From G963674685 sp964591275 (lineage in GTDB: Bacteria; Lernaellota; Lernaellaia; JACKCT01), in contig CAZQAE010000042.1 of NCBI GenBank assembly GCA_964591275.1, positions 1 to 46,566 of the forward strand: a stretch of 46,566 nucleotides of DNA. Reading direction: 5' to 3'. Both the position numbers and the translations under genes were made by a program. Below the pieces are notes generated by a model that saw nothing but the letters and a program-made list of their open reading frames with translations, searched no databases and was not told the origin of the DNA. This document shows, piece after piece, positions 32,791-40,998 of the stretch. Each line of letters opens with the position of its first letter. Position 1 is the stretch's first letter.

Positions 32791-33702
32791 CTATTCTAAC
32801 AGAGTTCCCGTCATTTCGCTAAGGGAAGAAATTTCATGCGCATCCAGATATTCATTCATCTCTTTGACAATATTTACAGTCGTTGTGGGGTCTCGGTAAT
32901 TTTGAGAGCCGACTTGAATCATTGTGGCACCGGCGACAATGAACTCCAGTGCATCTCGTGCGTTGGCAATTCCGCCGATGCCGATGACAGGAATGTCAAC
33001 GCCTTTGTAAATCTGATGCACAACACGCAGGGCCACCGGCTTGATGGCTGGGCCGGACAAGCCGCCGACGACGTTGGCCAGAACCGGCCTGCGTCGGTCA
33101 AGGTCGATCGCCATGCCCAAAAGAGTGTTGACGGCGCTCACTGCATCAGCGCCTCCGTCTTTAGCGGCCTTTGCAATCGGGACAATATCAGTAACGTTGG
33201 GCGTGAGTTTGACGATGACAAGACGCTCCGTCATGGCGCGGATTTGCGCGGTGAGGCTGCGAACGATCTCGGGATCGGTTCCGAAGGTGATGCCGCCGGC
33301 CTTGACGTTCGGGCACGAAAGGTTGAGTTCATATCCCTTAATGCCTTCCTCTGATTCCAAACGCGCGGCGACGGCTTTGTATTCATCGGCGGAGTTTCCA
33401 AATACATTGACAATCACTGTTGCGCCAAGCTCGCGAAGGCGGGGCAGCTTATCCGCGCAGAAAGCCTCAACCCCAACGTTTTGAAGGCCGATGGAGTTTA
33501 GCAGTCCTGATGCGGTTTCGTGCAGTCGAGGCGGCGGATTGCCGCTTATTGGTTTCAGGGACAATCCCTTGGTGAAGATGGCGCCGATATGGGATATGTC
33601 TAGAAACTCCTCGTATTCGATCCCATAGGCGAAAGTTCCCGATGCGGCGCCGACAGGATTTGCGAACTCAACATCGCCGATGCGCACACGCAAATCAGCC
33701 AT
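32791..33702 (-). CDS. pyrD: Dihydroorotate dehydrogenase catalytic subunit, class 1B
   Basis: A 303-residue FMN enzyme of the class 1B length; it oxidises dihydroorotate to orotate in pyrimidine synthesis in the cytoplasm, passing electrons to the PyrK subunit. Motifs: NPVGAASGTFAYGIEY, GLLNSIGLQNVGV, the loop NLSCPNVKAGG with Cys130 as the class 1B catalytic base, VIVKLTPNVTD, AVNTLLGMAID, GGLSGPAIKP and VIGIGGIANARDALEFIVAGA for FMN phosphate binding. The ATG (complement 33700-33702) shares one base with the pyrK stop, so translation is coupled; a longer frame to 33927 would run antisense-like through pyrK and is rejected. Confidence 0.96.
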   Translation of the reverse strand: MADLRVRIGDVEFANPVGAASGTFAYGIEYEEFLDISHIGAIFTKGLSLKPISGNPPPRLHETASGLLNSIGLQNVGVEAFCADKLPRLRELGATVIVNVFGNSADEYKAVAARLESEEGIKGYELNLSCPNVKAGGITFGTDPEIVRSLTAQIRAMTERLVIVKLTPNVTDIVPIAKAAKDGGADAVSAVNTLLGMAIDLDRRRPVLANVVGGLSGPAIKPVALRVVHQIYKGVDIPVIGIGGIANARDALEFIVAGATMIQVGSQNYRDPTTTVNIVKEMNEYLDAHEISSLSEMTGTLLE

Positions 33703-34511
33703 CAGAGCATCCCCTTCCAAGTCAAAATGGAGGCATCGAAAACAGGGCCTTCCTTGCAGACGCGCAAGTGCTCGATTTCGCCCGGCTTCGTTTTGGCCTG
33801 CGCGACGCAACCAAGGCACGATCCCACGCCGCACCCCATTACGGTTTCTAGTGATACGAAGCATGGGATGTGAAACGATTTTGCCAGATCGAACACAGCC
33901 TTCATCATTGGCGTTGGCCCGCAACACAAAATTTGTGTTTGCGTTGGGGTAAGTTTTTTCAAATCTGTTTTCAGAGCTCCTGTTACGAGTCCCTTAATAC
34001 CGAATGAACCGTCTTCGGTTGTCGCCGTGCGCTGATCGATCAATGTTTCAAAATCAGGCCAGGAAGGCAGATCGTCCCGGGTTCTTCCCCCGCCGTAAAG
34101 GCTCAGTGTTGTGGGCAGATGGCGCTTTGCTACAACGCGCGCCAAATGCAAAAATGGAGCGATGCCGATCCCGCCGGCCACAAGCAATGTATTTGGGGCG
34201 AGTTGATCCAGGTCGAATCCGTTTCCCAGCGGTCCAATAAGGTCAAGATCGGCACCGACGGGCAGATTTTCGATGCATTTCGTACCTGGTCCGACGACCT
34301 TGATCAGCAAGGACACGATATTCTCGGATTCATCGACATCCTCGATGCTGATCGGGCGGCGAAGAAAAGGCGTGTTGGAAGAACTTGTGAGGATGTTGAC
34401 GAATTGTCCGGGCCTGGCCACTTCGGCGATTTCTTTTGATCGGAATCCGATTCTTAAGTATCCACCGCGCAGCTCACAACGTGTGACGATGGGCGTTTGA
34501 TGTTTAGGCAT
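33702..34511 (-). CDS. pyrK: Dihydroorotate dehydrogenase electron-transfer subunit
   Basis: A 269-residue ferredoxin-reductase-like protein that takes electrons from PyrD to NAD+ through FAD and a [2Fe-2S] cluster. Visible: FLRRPISIEDV for FAD binding, LLVAGGIGIAPFLHLA for the nucleotide-binding strand, ILCCGPTPMMKAV, and the C-terminal cluster ligands in MGCGVGSCLGCVAQ plus a later Cys in RVCKEGPVF. Gene order rimI-pyrK-pyrD on the minus strand; pyrK ends in the pyrD start codon. The presence of PyrK confirms that the dehydrogenase is the NAD-linked type. Confidence 0.95.
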   Translation of the reverse strand: MPKHQTPIVTRCELRGGYLRIGFRSKEIAEVARPGQFVNILTSSSNTPFLRRPISIEDVDESENIVSLLIKVVGPGTKCIENLPVGADLDLIGPLGNGFDLDQLAPNTLLVAGGIGIAPFLHLARVVAKRHLPTTLSLYGGGRTRDDLPSWPDFETLIDQRTATTEDGSFGIKGLVTGALKTDLKKLTPTQTQILCCGPTPMMKAVFDLAKSFHIPCFVSLETVMGCGVGSCLGCVAQAKTKPGEIEHLRVCKEGPVFDASILTWKGML

Positions 34512-34551
34512 GAATCGTTTTGCTTTTCTTCAAATGGTTTACGTTTAAAGA

Positions 34552-34959
34552 TCAAACGCACTCCGGGGAAATTATTTTCGCCATGAGCAGGGCGTCTTCT
34601 CCTGTATCGCCATAATATCCTTTTCGGCGTGCGAATGTCTTGAATTCCATATTTGCATAAAAGCTTCGCGCCTCATTGTTTTGCTCGCGGACTTCAAGCC
34701 AGATGATGCGGGCGTTTCGGCTGAGCGCCTTGTCGCAGGTCTCTGTCAGAAGCGCTCGACCAATCCCATTTCGCCGGAAGTTCATATCAACGGCGAATTT
34801 CAGTATATGAATTTTATCCAGGGTGATCCAGCTAAGAGAAAATCCCAGAAGTGCATTTTCATTGCGCGCGACAATAAACAAACTCCTGGAATCTCGATAC
34901 AGCTTTTCAATGTTTTCAAGGCTCCACGGCGTAGGAAAAGATGATCTTTCGATTTGCAT
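34552..34959 (-). CDS. rimI: Ribosomal-protein-alanine N-acetyltransferase RimI-like (GNAT)
   Basis: A GNAT acetyltransferase. Conserved: IERSSFPTPWS near the N-terminus, acetyl-CoA loop MNFRRNGIGRALL and the RimI-like WLEVREQNNEARSFYANMEF with RKGYYGDTGEDALLM. RimI acetylates the N-terminal Ala of ribosomal protein S18. The ATG at complement 34957-34959 leaves the protein about ten to twenty residues short: in the same frame upstream the codons still read SSVIIRPTLPSDIESI, which is the usual N-terminus of the family, but no ATG, GTG or TTG exists there. A non-AUG start or a lost start codon is possible. It lies 40 bases before pyrK. Confidence 0.85.
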   Translation of the reverse strand: MQIERSSFPTPWSLENIEKLYRDSRSLFIVARNENALLGFSLSWITLDKIHILKFAVDMNFRRNGIGRALLTETCDKALSRNARIIWLEVREQNNEARSFYANMEFKTFARRKGYYGDTGEDALLMAKIISPECV

Positions 34960-35008
34960 GATGCTCTCAATATCCGACGGCAGAGTTGGTCGGATGATGA
35001 CCGATGAG

Positions 35009-36562
35009 TCAGTCGCTGTTGATGGAGCGAATTTTTGCTCGATAGCGTGTCTCCATATGCTCGATGAGGTCGCTGATAATCATGTCGCGATAATCGCCGC
35101 TATATTCATCTGATTCCTGGTCAAGAAAAAAATGATAGCCTTCCCCATGGCCCTGATCGCGGTCGCCTTCCAGTAATACCATGAGAACCTGTTGCGCGAA
35201 GCCGTCGGCGGCCAAAGAAGCCTGCGTCTCAATGAGGTCCATCAGATCGTCAACTTTTTGGTCCTGATCCAGAAGGACAATAAGAACGGGATAGGTTTTC
35301 CAGCGGTTTCGCGTGTTGTAATAACCGGCGGGAAGCAGAATCGAGTAGTCCATTTCGACATCCTCCCCAAGCGTGGGAGAGGTGAAGCTATGCGTTTCGT
35401 AGTACACGGTGGAATCATTGGGGCTGTCGCCGAAATAGCCGTTGGGGAGGCGCTCTGACAAAAAGGATAATACGTGAGACCAACGGGCGACTTGTGTGGA
35501 TTCACTACCCAAATGGTTATCTGCGGGGTCGGATTCCGACTCCCAATACAAAGCCGCATTTTTTTGCGTGAACCAGATCGGTTCCGTGGGGTAAGGATAG
35601 TTACTGAAAAATCCGTTGTAGATTCCCGTGCCGAACTCCAGGCAATGGAAAAGGGAGGGCGTCGGCGCGGCTTCGTAAGCCGTGTCAATCGCATTAACCA
35701 TGGACGCGACGTGGTTAGAGCAACCCCAGAAATCACTAACGCCGCAATCGAGATACATTGCGCCTTTGAAACGCGAATCAGTGTTGATATCACCGGATTG
35801 AATTTGCCGGACGGGGCTGTGCTTCAGCCATGTGGCGATACGCGGATTGACATCATACTCGCCGTTGGCCTCGCCGTCATCGCTGGTGCCGTTTACGCCG
35901 TCAAGCCCGAAGTCGTCGTATTGTTCTCCCTGGTCGTATGAGCCGTTAAGGTTGGCATCAACAAATGGTTCATGCATTCGAAGCTGGATCGGTTCTCCAG
36001 CGTCTCTGAGACCATTCGCGTTGAGATCCAGGGCCAGGAGAAAATCAACAAAAAAACCGCTTTCGTCTGCGAAAGTGATAGTGGAAATGGCGCCATCGGT
36101 GTTTTGCGGTGAAATAAAATCTCGAACGATTGTCGGCTCGTCACTAGTAACACCGGGAGGATAAAACTTGCTCAAAGGATTGACATAAACGGGATTGCCC
36201 AGAGCAATGAAAATGTCGCGAAGAAATTGGAGGTAGCGTAGGCGCGAGGGCGACGCCGGCCAATCGTCGAAGTCATTGAGTTTCGACTCAATGCCGGCCA
36301 GCAGAAGCCCCAGATCTGTCGGCGAAGCCAGTGCGGCGGATGCCCCGAAAAGTTCCGGATTATCCAGCGCAATATCCAAGGCTGCGATTCCGCCCATGCC
36401 AATGCCCATAATCATATGCTGCGGACCCTTGTATTCATCGTCAACGATCCACAAAGGGCAGGGAGCTTCCTTCGATCCGTCCCAGTTTCCCCGCGTGCAG
36501 GAGGCGCACAGGATTATCAGAACGAAAAGCGCCGAAATGGCTATGGAATTTGCTGTCTTCAT
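35009..36562 (-). CDS. Lipoprotein with esterase-D-like fold in permuted order and Gly at the nucleophile position
   Basis: A 517-residue lipoprotein; signal ends ILCASC with Cys22. Residues about 48-80 carry a nucleophile elbow and helix (MIMGIGMGGIAALDIALDNP) with Gly55 where PF00756-type esterases have Ser. An insert (about 155-215) holds two EF-hand-like acidic loops (DLNANGLRDAGEP, DANLNGSYDQGEQ). LDCGVSDFWGC and ARWSHVLSFL resemble the acid and histidine regions that close the esterase fold. Only then come the strands that normally open it: MDYSILLPAGYYN, YPVLIVLLDQ and SDLIEHMETRYRA (402-517). Joining the C-terminus to residue 48 would restore family order. Start is ATG at 36562; a TTG at 36577 is alternative. 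Binding or structural function is inferred; catalysis by the standard triad is unlikely. Confidence 0.72.
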   Translation of the reverse strand: MKTANSIAISALFVLIILCASCTRGNWDGSKEAPCPLWIVDDEYKGPQHMIMGIGMGGIAALDIALDNPELFGASAALASPTDLGLLLAGIESKLNDFDDWPASPSRLRYLQFLRDIFIALGNPVYVNPLSKFYPPGVTSDEPTIVRDFISPQNTDGAISTITFADESGFFVDFLLALDLNANGLRDAGEPIQLRMHEPFVDANLNGSYDQGEQYDDFGLDGVNGTSDDGEANGEYDVNPRIATWLKHSPVRQIQSGDINTDSRFKGAMYLDCGVSDFWGCSNHVASMVNAIDTAYEAAPTPSLFHCLEFGTGIYNGFFSNYPYPTEPIWFTQKNAALYWESESDPADNHLGSESTQVARWSHVLSFLSERLPNGYFGDSPNDSTVYYETHSFTSPTLGEDVEMDYSILLPAGYYNTRNRWKTYPVLIVLLDQDQKVDDLMDLIETQASLAADGFAQQVLMVLLEGDRDQGHGEGYHFFLDQESDEYSGDYRDMIISDLIEHMETRYRAKIRSINSD

Positions 36563-36663
36563 TAGAGTTGATCCCAATTAAAGCGCGGCATAATAGCCAC
36601 GGCCCCATGAGGATGTCAACGAAGAGGCGGCTTCAAACTAATCCGTAGCGGGATAGCTGGTTC

Positions 36664-37059
36664 TTAGCTAATTTTCACGACGGCAATAGCCTCAATTTCC
36701 ACTTTGGCTCCGGGTTTGGGAAGCGCGGCAACCTGCACGGCGGAACGGGCCGGGTAGGGCGTCGCATCGGCGAAAAATTCGGCGTACACTTCATTGATGG
36801 CCTTAAAATCCGCAATGTCTTCCAAAAACATGGTGACTTTCAGAATGTCGGCGACTTTTGCGCCGCCGGCTTCCACAACGGCCTTCACATTGGCCAAAGC
36901 GACGCGAGCCTGGGCTTTTACATCTTCGGGCATGGAGCCGTCAGCGGGATCGATAGGTAGTTGACCCGATGTGAAAAGCAGTTCTCCGCTTTTTGTCCCC
37001 TGGCTATAAGGTCCGATGGCTCCGGGGGCTTTGTCGGTGGCAAGAGCGATTTTTGTCAT
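36664..37059 (-). CDS. ridA: RidA family (YjgF/YER057c/UK114) enamine/imine deaminase
   Basis: A 131-residue protein of typical RidA length. Conserved blocks: APGAIGPYSQGTKSGELLF, TSGQLPIDPADG, QARVALANVKAVVEAGGA, VTMFLEDIADF and the C-terminal PARSAVQVAALPKPGAKVEIE containing the catalytic Arg. RidA hydrolyses reactive 2-aminoacrylate and similar enamines formed by PLP enzymes. A strong AAGGAG lies six bases before the ATG. It stands alone between the esterase-like lipoprotein and the SGNH-like gene, all on the minus strand with gaps of 48 and about 100 bases. Confidence 0.95.
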   Translation of the reverse strand: MTKIALATDKAPGAIGPYSQGTKSGELLFTSGQLPIDPADGSMPEDVKAQARVALANVKAVVEAGGAKVADILKVTMFLEDIADFKAINEVYAEFFADATPYPARSAVQVAALPKPGAKVEIEAIAVVKIS

Positions 37060-37107
37060 GGCTGACTCCTTTTTTAGGGCTAAGTGATTATTTATGAATA
37101 TCTCGCA

Positions 37108-38058
37108 TCACGTTCTCGGTATGTTCGTTATGAGCGGCGCAATAGCCATCAGAATTTCATCCGCGATGTGTTGATGCCCATACGGGTTCGGATGCGGCCA
37201 GCGCATCCAGTTGTGCAGATAATTGGGCGTTTGCTCAGGTAAAATCTTTTCTCCAAGATCAATTAACATTTGGTCAAAATTCGACGCCGCTGTTCGGATG
37301 AGGAAGTTACGTCGTGAATAGAGCGGGTAGTGAGGTCGCATCATTTCGGATTTGCCGAGTTTGGGATAAGTGATGAATAATGTTTTTATTTCGGCTTTGT
37401 GCGCTGCCAGACCGATTTCCAAAAGCGCCATCTGCGTCTCGGCCAGGGTCAGATGGCGCACAACGTAATCCTTGCGATCTTCACGATCAATGTTGCGCCT
37501 GTTGAGAATTTTGGAAAACCGGCGATTATCCCAAAGTTGTTTGATGCGCACGCTGGCGAGTGAAGAATCGGAACCGATGGAAAAGGGCTTTCTGGCGCTG
37601 AAATTGTTTTCCAGATAATCCGGGATGCAATCGCGAAGCCCTGTCATGATCACCGCAAGATCAGTTTTGTAGCGCGTGATGGACCGCTCGAAAATGTTGG
37701 CGATGTCTCGGCTGGAAAAATCCGGCTGCCCCATATTCACGACGCGAACGGCGAGCTTTCGATTATTCTTGAGCTCCGTTTCAAGAAGGCCTGCATAGGA
37801 TTCTGCGTTTGTGCATCCCAAGGCGAAAGTCCATGCGCCGCCGAACACAACGATATTGAAGGTGTCATCGGAAAAAGTCGTATCCTGATATTGGTTTCGA
37901 TCCTCGTAGGGATGTCCTTGAGTCGGTGTGCCGTCTAACAACAGATGATGAGGCGGATGGGCAAACCCAATTAAACGAAGGGAAAGTTCGGCGCCGCAAA
38001 GGCCTACGCATAGCAGGGCGAATAATGACAGTGCGGCGATGTAGCGCTTTCTCCTCAT
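37108..38058 (-). CDS. SGNH/GDSL-fold protein lacking the catalytic Ser and Asp
   Basis: A 316-residue protein with an N-terminal signal anchor (residues about 7-26, RYIAALSLFALLCVGLCGAEL). Block I of the SGNH fold, normally GDSxTxG, reads VVFGGAWTFALGC: Gly74 and Ala75 replace Asp and Ser. Block II-like VVNMGQPDFSSRD and block III-like AVIMTGLRDC (family GxND) follow. Block V keeps the histidine (His289 in WPHPNPYGHQHIADEI), but the position of the catalytic Asp three residues before is Arg286. The fold assignment is good; ordinary ester hydrolysis is unlikely. The ATG directly follows the stop of the spermidine-synthase-like gene, so the pair is probably co-translated. Confidence 0.78.
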   Translation of the reverse strand: MRRKRYIAALSLFALLCVGLCGAELSLRLIGFAHPPHHLLLDGTPTQGHPYEDRNQYQDTTFSDDTFNIVVFGGAWTFALGCTNAESYAGLLETELKNNRKLAVRVVNMGQPDFSSRDIANIFERSITRYKTDLAVIMTGLRDCIPDYLENNFSARKPFSIGSDSSLASVRIKQLWDNRRFSKILNRRNIDREDRKDYVVRHLTLAETQMALLEIGLAAHKAEIKTLFITYPKLGKSEMMRPHYPLYSRRNFLIRTAASNFDQMLIDLGEKILPEQTPNYLHNWMRWPHPNPYGHQHIADEILMAIAPLITNIPRT

Positions 38059-38811
38059 CTAAGGTCTAACTCCAAGGTAGATGATGTCTCCCGGCTCCTG
38101 GACCAGTCGTCCAATTGCGGTAGTGTCTACGGCTTCGCATAAGCGAAAAACTTTTTGGATACGATTCCAGAATAATTCGTTTGGACTAGGGGACCATACC
38201 GCCAGGACGCCACCTTGTGTCAACGCGCGGCTCAAGAGGCCTAATCCCCCTTCGTCATAAAGTATCTCATTTTCTTGGGCGGCCATCCACCCCGGGCCGT
38301 TGTCCACATCCACCAGGATCATGTTGTAGGTGGAGGGATTTGACGCTAGGTGCTCCGACAAATTTCCCAGGCGAAGCTCGGTGCGCGAATCCTCAAGAGC
38401 GTTTCCATTTTGGCGGGCAAAAAACCGCTGGTTCCATTCCGCCACTTTCTCGCTGATTTCCGAGACCACGACGTGATCGACGCTTTCAAGGCCAAGAGCT
38501 GCCTGAAGGGTATATCCTGCACCGAGTCCGCCGACCAGGATACGCAATTTTTCTTTCGCGCCAGCAAATTTTTGGTAGGCAAGTCGGGCCATTGCCATTT
38601 CGGAATGCTTGCCGTGCGTGGCCATAAGGAAATTTCCGTTTAAACGTATCTCATAGCCGGCTTCACCCGTATCGGCCACGTAGCTTCTGAGCATCACTTT
38701 TCCGAGAGGTGAATCGGCTGTCTCAACGGTTTTGTATTCAATTTGAGCCGTGCGCAGATTCTGATTTTGTCCTGACAATTTTGACCTCGCATTCGCTTTT
38801 GGAACATACAT
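38059..38811 (-). CDS. Spermidine-synthase-like methyltransferase-fold protein
   Basis: A 250-residue Rossmann protein of the spermine/spermidine synthase superfamily. Visible: the N-terminal beta domain DSPLGKVMLRSYV, GKHSEMAMARLAY, the nucleotide loop LVGGLGAGYTLQAALG and VVSEISEKVAEWNQRFF for the acidic ribose-binding strand; then MILVDVDNGPGW and GGLGLLSRALTQGGVLAVW. In true spermidine synthases two aspartates hold the amine; here DVDNGP replaces DxxDP, so substrate is uncertain and no SpeD decarboxylase gene is in the window. Downstream and adjacent: the SGNH-like gene. It diverges from the HAD phosphatase gene, with an inverted repeat between them. Confidence 0.82.
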   Translation of the reverse strand: MYVPKANARSKLSGQNQNLRTAQIEYKTVETADSPLGKVMLRSYVADTGEAGYEIRLNGNFLMATHGKHSEMAMARLAYQKFAGAKEKLRILVGGLGAGYTLQAALGLESVDHVVVSEISEKVAEWNQRFFARQNGNALEDSRTELRLGNLSEHLASNPSTYNMILVDVDNGPGWMAAQENEILYDEGGLGLLSRALTQGGVLAVWSPSPNELFWNRIQKVFRLCEAVDTTAIGRLVQEPGDIIYLGVRP

Positions 38812-38816
38812 GATTT

Positions 38817-38833
38817 ATTGTCCAATCGACAAT
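38817..38833. promoter_or_regulatory. Short inverted repeat in a divergent gap
   Basis: Perfect 6-base arms ATTGTC and GACAAT around a 5-base centre, six bases from the start codon of the minus-strand spermidine-synthase-like gene and about 100 bases before the HAD gene. An operator is possible; the arms are short. Confidence 0.22.
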
Positions 38834-38933
38834 GCCCGCGCTTGATGACTGAAAGTATAAATCTCTCATTGGTAAAATTGGGTGCTTCTGATACAAGAAA
38901 TTTATAAGCTCCCCCATTGCAAGCGGAGACAAA

Positions 38934-39719
38934 ATGTCCAATTTCGATCGCAGTCTGAAAAACAAGAAAATCGCTTTTTTCGATATCGACGGGACGCTGG
39001 CCCTGGGTCATATGCCAATACCGGGAGCCGCCGAGTTTGTTGGCGAGTTAAGACGGCGGGGCTTGGAAACATTTGTCCTGACGAATAACTCATCGAAATC
39101 AAAAGTCGATTACGTAAAAAAAATGAGCGGCATGGGCTTTGAGTTTTCAGAAAAAGAAATCATCATCTCAACCGACGGCCTCATCGCCTGGTTTCAGCAA
39201 AATGGAATCGACCGGGCCTATATCCTCGGGACCCCAGGAATGGCGGCGCAGATGCGTGAAAGCGGCATCGCGCACGAAGAAAACTCCAAGGTTGTGGCGA
39301 TGGGTTACGACACCACGCTAAACTATGAAAAAATGGTTCGCGTCGCGCATTTACTCCAGAAAGGCGCGGAATATTACGTGACGCATCCTGACCTCGTGTG
39401 CCCCGATCCCGAAGGTCCGCTTCCAGACGCCGGTTCTTTTATCGCCATGTTTGAAAAGGCGACGGGGCGTTTGCCGGATAAAATATTCGGTAAGCCATCA
39501 GAGGCCATGATTGAAAACGCGCTGAAATCCAGGGGACTGGCGCCGCACGATGCTTTTATGGTCGGCGACCGCCTTTATACCGACTTTCAAATGTGCATTA
39601 ATGCGCGGATGGATTTCATCTGCGTACTGAGTGGAGAAGCGACAGCGGAGGATATAAAAAAATTCGGCGTCAATCCGGCGCTTGTCGTTCAAAGCGTAGC
39701 CCATATACTGGAACCATAA
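38934..39719 (+). CDS. HAD-superfamily IIA phosphatase (NagD-like)
   Basis: A 261-residue cytoplasmic phosphatase of normal length. HAD motifs in order: FFDIDGTLALG with nucleophile Asp17 and acid/base Asp19, FVLTNNSSKS (motif II), GKPSEAMIENAL with the motif III lysine, and FMVGDRLYTDFQM (motif IV). The C2A cap between motifs II and III contains GYDTTLNYEKM and ATHPD-like YVTHPDLVCPD, typical for NagD and p-nitrophenyl phosphatases, which dephosphorylate small sugar or nucleotide phosphates. GGAG lies about six bases before the ATG. Substrate not predictable. Confidence 0.92.
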   Translation: MSNFDRSLKNKKIAFFDIDGTLALGHMPIPGAAEFVGELRRRGLETFVLTNNSSKSKVDYVKKMSGMGFEFSEKEIIISTDGLIAWFQQNGIDRAYILGTPGMAAQMRESGIAHEENSKVVAMGYDTTLNYEKMVRVAHLLQKGAEYYVTHPDLVCPDPEGPLPDAGSFIAMFEKATGRLPDKIFGKPSEAMIENALKSRGLAPHDAFMVGDRLYTDFQMCINARMDFICVLSGEATAEDIKKFGVNPALVVQSVAHILEP

Positions 39720-39801
39720 AATGAGGCAGCTTATCACTTCCATTTCGGCATGAGCGCGGCGAGGGTACATTAAAAAACCGAAAGGAAAACGGGGAGTCGG
39801 C

Positions 39802-40998
39802 ATGGCGAAATACTTACCGCTCGAACACCGTGAATTGAACCCGACGCTTCAAAAGGCGCTGCCGACGGACGCTTCTTTCAAAACCCGCATCACCATCGCC
39901 AAGGGTCTTGTCCCCTTGGGAACAGCCGACCTGCTCAGCGCTTTGTATTATCTTTGCGGCGATCCTGACAAACGGGTTCGCAAGGCGGCGCAAGTGAGTT
40001 TGCGCGAATTGCCGGAAACTTTGATATTCGTTGGAGTCAACGCCGAGACGCATACAAAGTTACTCCACTTTCTGGCCACCCGAAAATTCGACAATGAAAA
40101 CATTCACATAAAAGTCGCCCTGCACAACAGGGTCACCGATCCTACCCTGGCTTTCATCGCCCTGCACACAGAAAAGGAACATGTCATTGAGGTCGTGACG
40201 AAAAACGAAGCCGCTATTTTACGTTACCCTTCGATTCTTTGGGCTTTGTCCAACAATGAAAATTGTCCCAAGCATATACTTGACCGGCTAACGCAATTTT
40301 ATGAAGTGCAAAAGAAACACTCCTTTGTTGATGACATCACCAGCAATCAGCGCAAGGTTATTGAGGAGGCCAAGAAAGAACTCAAACCCCACGTGAAAAA
40401 GGCTGCCGTTGAAATGACGGATGAAGCCTCCAAAGACGGTCAACCCGCTTTCAGTATGCCCGACGACCGCCTTCATTCCGGTTTTCGCGTAAGCGACCTT
40501 CTCAATTCTGAGTTCGACGATGAGGGCATATTTTCGCTCGATCTGATGAAAGATTCCGATAAACCGCTGGAGGCTGATGAGAAGGCGCCATTGGTTCAAC
40601 GTATCGGCCAAATGAGCATGGTGGACCGAATGTTGCTCGCCTTGCATGGGAATGCCGAAGCCAGGCAGTTCCTCATTCGAACGCCTAATAAGATGATTCA
40701 GGAATGCGTGATGCGGAATCCGAGAATCACTACCAGGGAAATTGTGGGGCTGACCAGGGAAAAATCGACATCCCAAAACATTTTGGACTCTATCAGTCGA
40801 AATCGGGAATGGACGCGGAATTATGAGATCATTCATCAACTGTGTTGGAATCCGAAGACCACCAACTCATACATCCTGAGATTTTTGCCGCGCTTGAATC
40901 TGAAAGATATTAGAAAGCTTTCTAGAAGCAAAATGGTTGCACAATTCACGGCAAATCAGGCGAGAAATCTTGCCCTGCGTATGGAGAAAAATCGATGA
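39802..40998 (+). CDS. HEAT-like helical repeat protein of unknown function
   Basis: A 398-residue soluble protein. Residues about 25-75 are a HEAT-like unit (GTADLLSALYYLCGDPDKRVRKAAQVSLREL); the N-terminal half continues as helical hairpins. A polar linker about residues 200-265 separates the C-terminal region, which contains GQMSMVDRMLLALHGNAEARQFL, NPRITTREIVGL and CWNPKTTNSYILRFLPRL: repeated NPxxT-type helical repeats that I recall from uncharacterised proteins of deltaproteobacterial genomes. GGGAG lies six bases before the ATG. The stop overlaps the start of the hybrid kinase gene (ATGA), so the two proteins are made together and may interact. Confidence 0.72.
   Translation: MAKYLPLEHRELNPTLQKALPTDASFKTRITIAKGLVPLGTADLLSALYYLCGDPDKRVRKAAQVSLRELPETLIFVGVNAETHTKLLHFLATRKFDNENIHIKVALHNRVTDPTLAFIALHTEKEHVIEVVTKNEAAILRYPSILWALSNNENCPKHILDRLTQFYEVQKKHSFVDDITSNQRKVIEEAKKELKPHVKKAAVEMTDEASKDGQPAFSMPDDRLHSGFRVSDLLNSEFDDEGIFSLDLMKDSDKPLEADEKAPLVQRIGQMSMVDRMLLALHGNAEARQFLIRTPNKMIQECVMRNPRITTREIVGLTREKSTSQNILDSISRNREWTRNYEIIHQLCWNPKTTNSYILRFLPRLNLKDIRKLSRSKMVAQFTANQARNLALRMEKNR

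Noticed and set aside
33703..33927. N-terminal extension of pyrD
   Set aside because: Class 1B PyrD begins at the ATG 33702; the extension is just an open frame through pyrK with an Arg-rich, non-homologous peptide.
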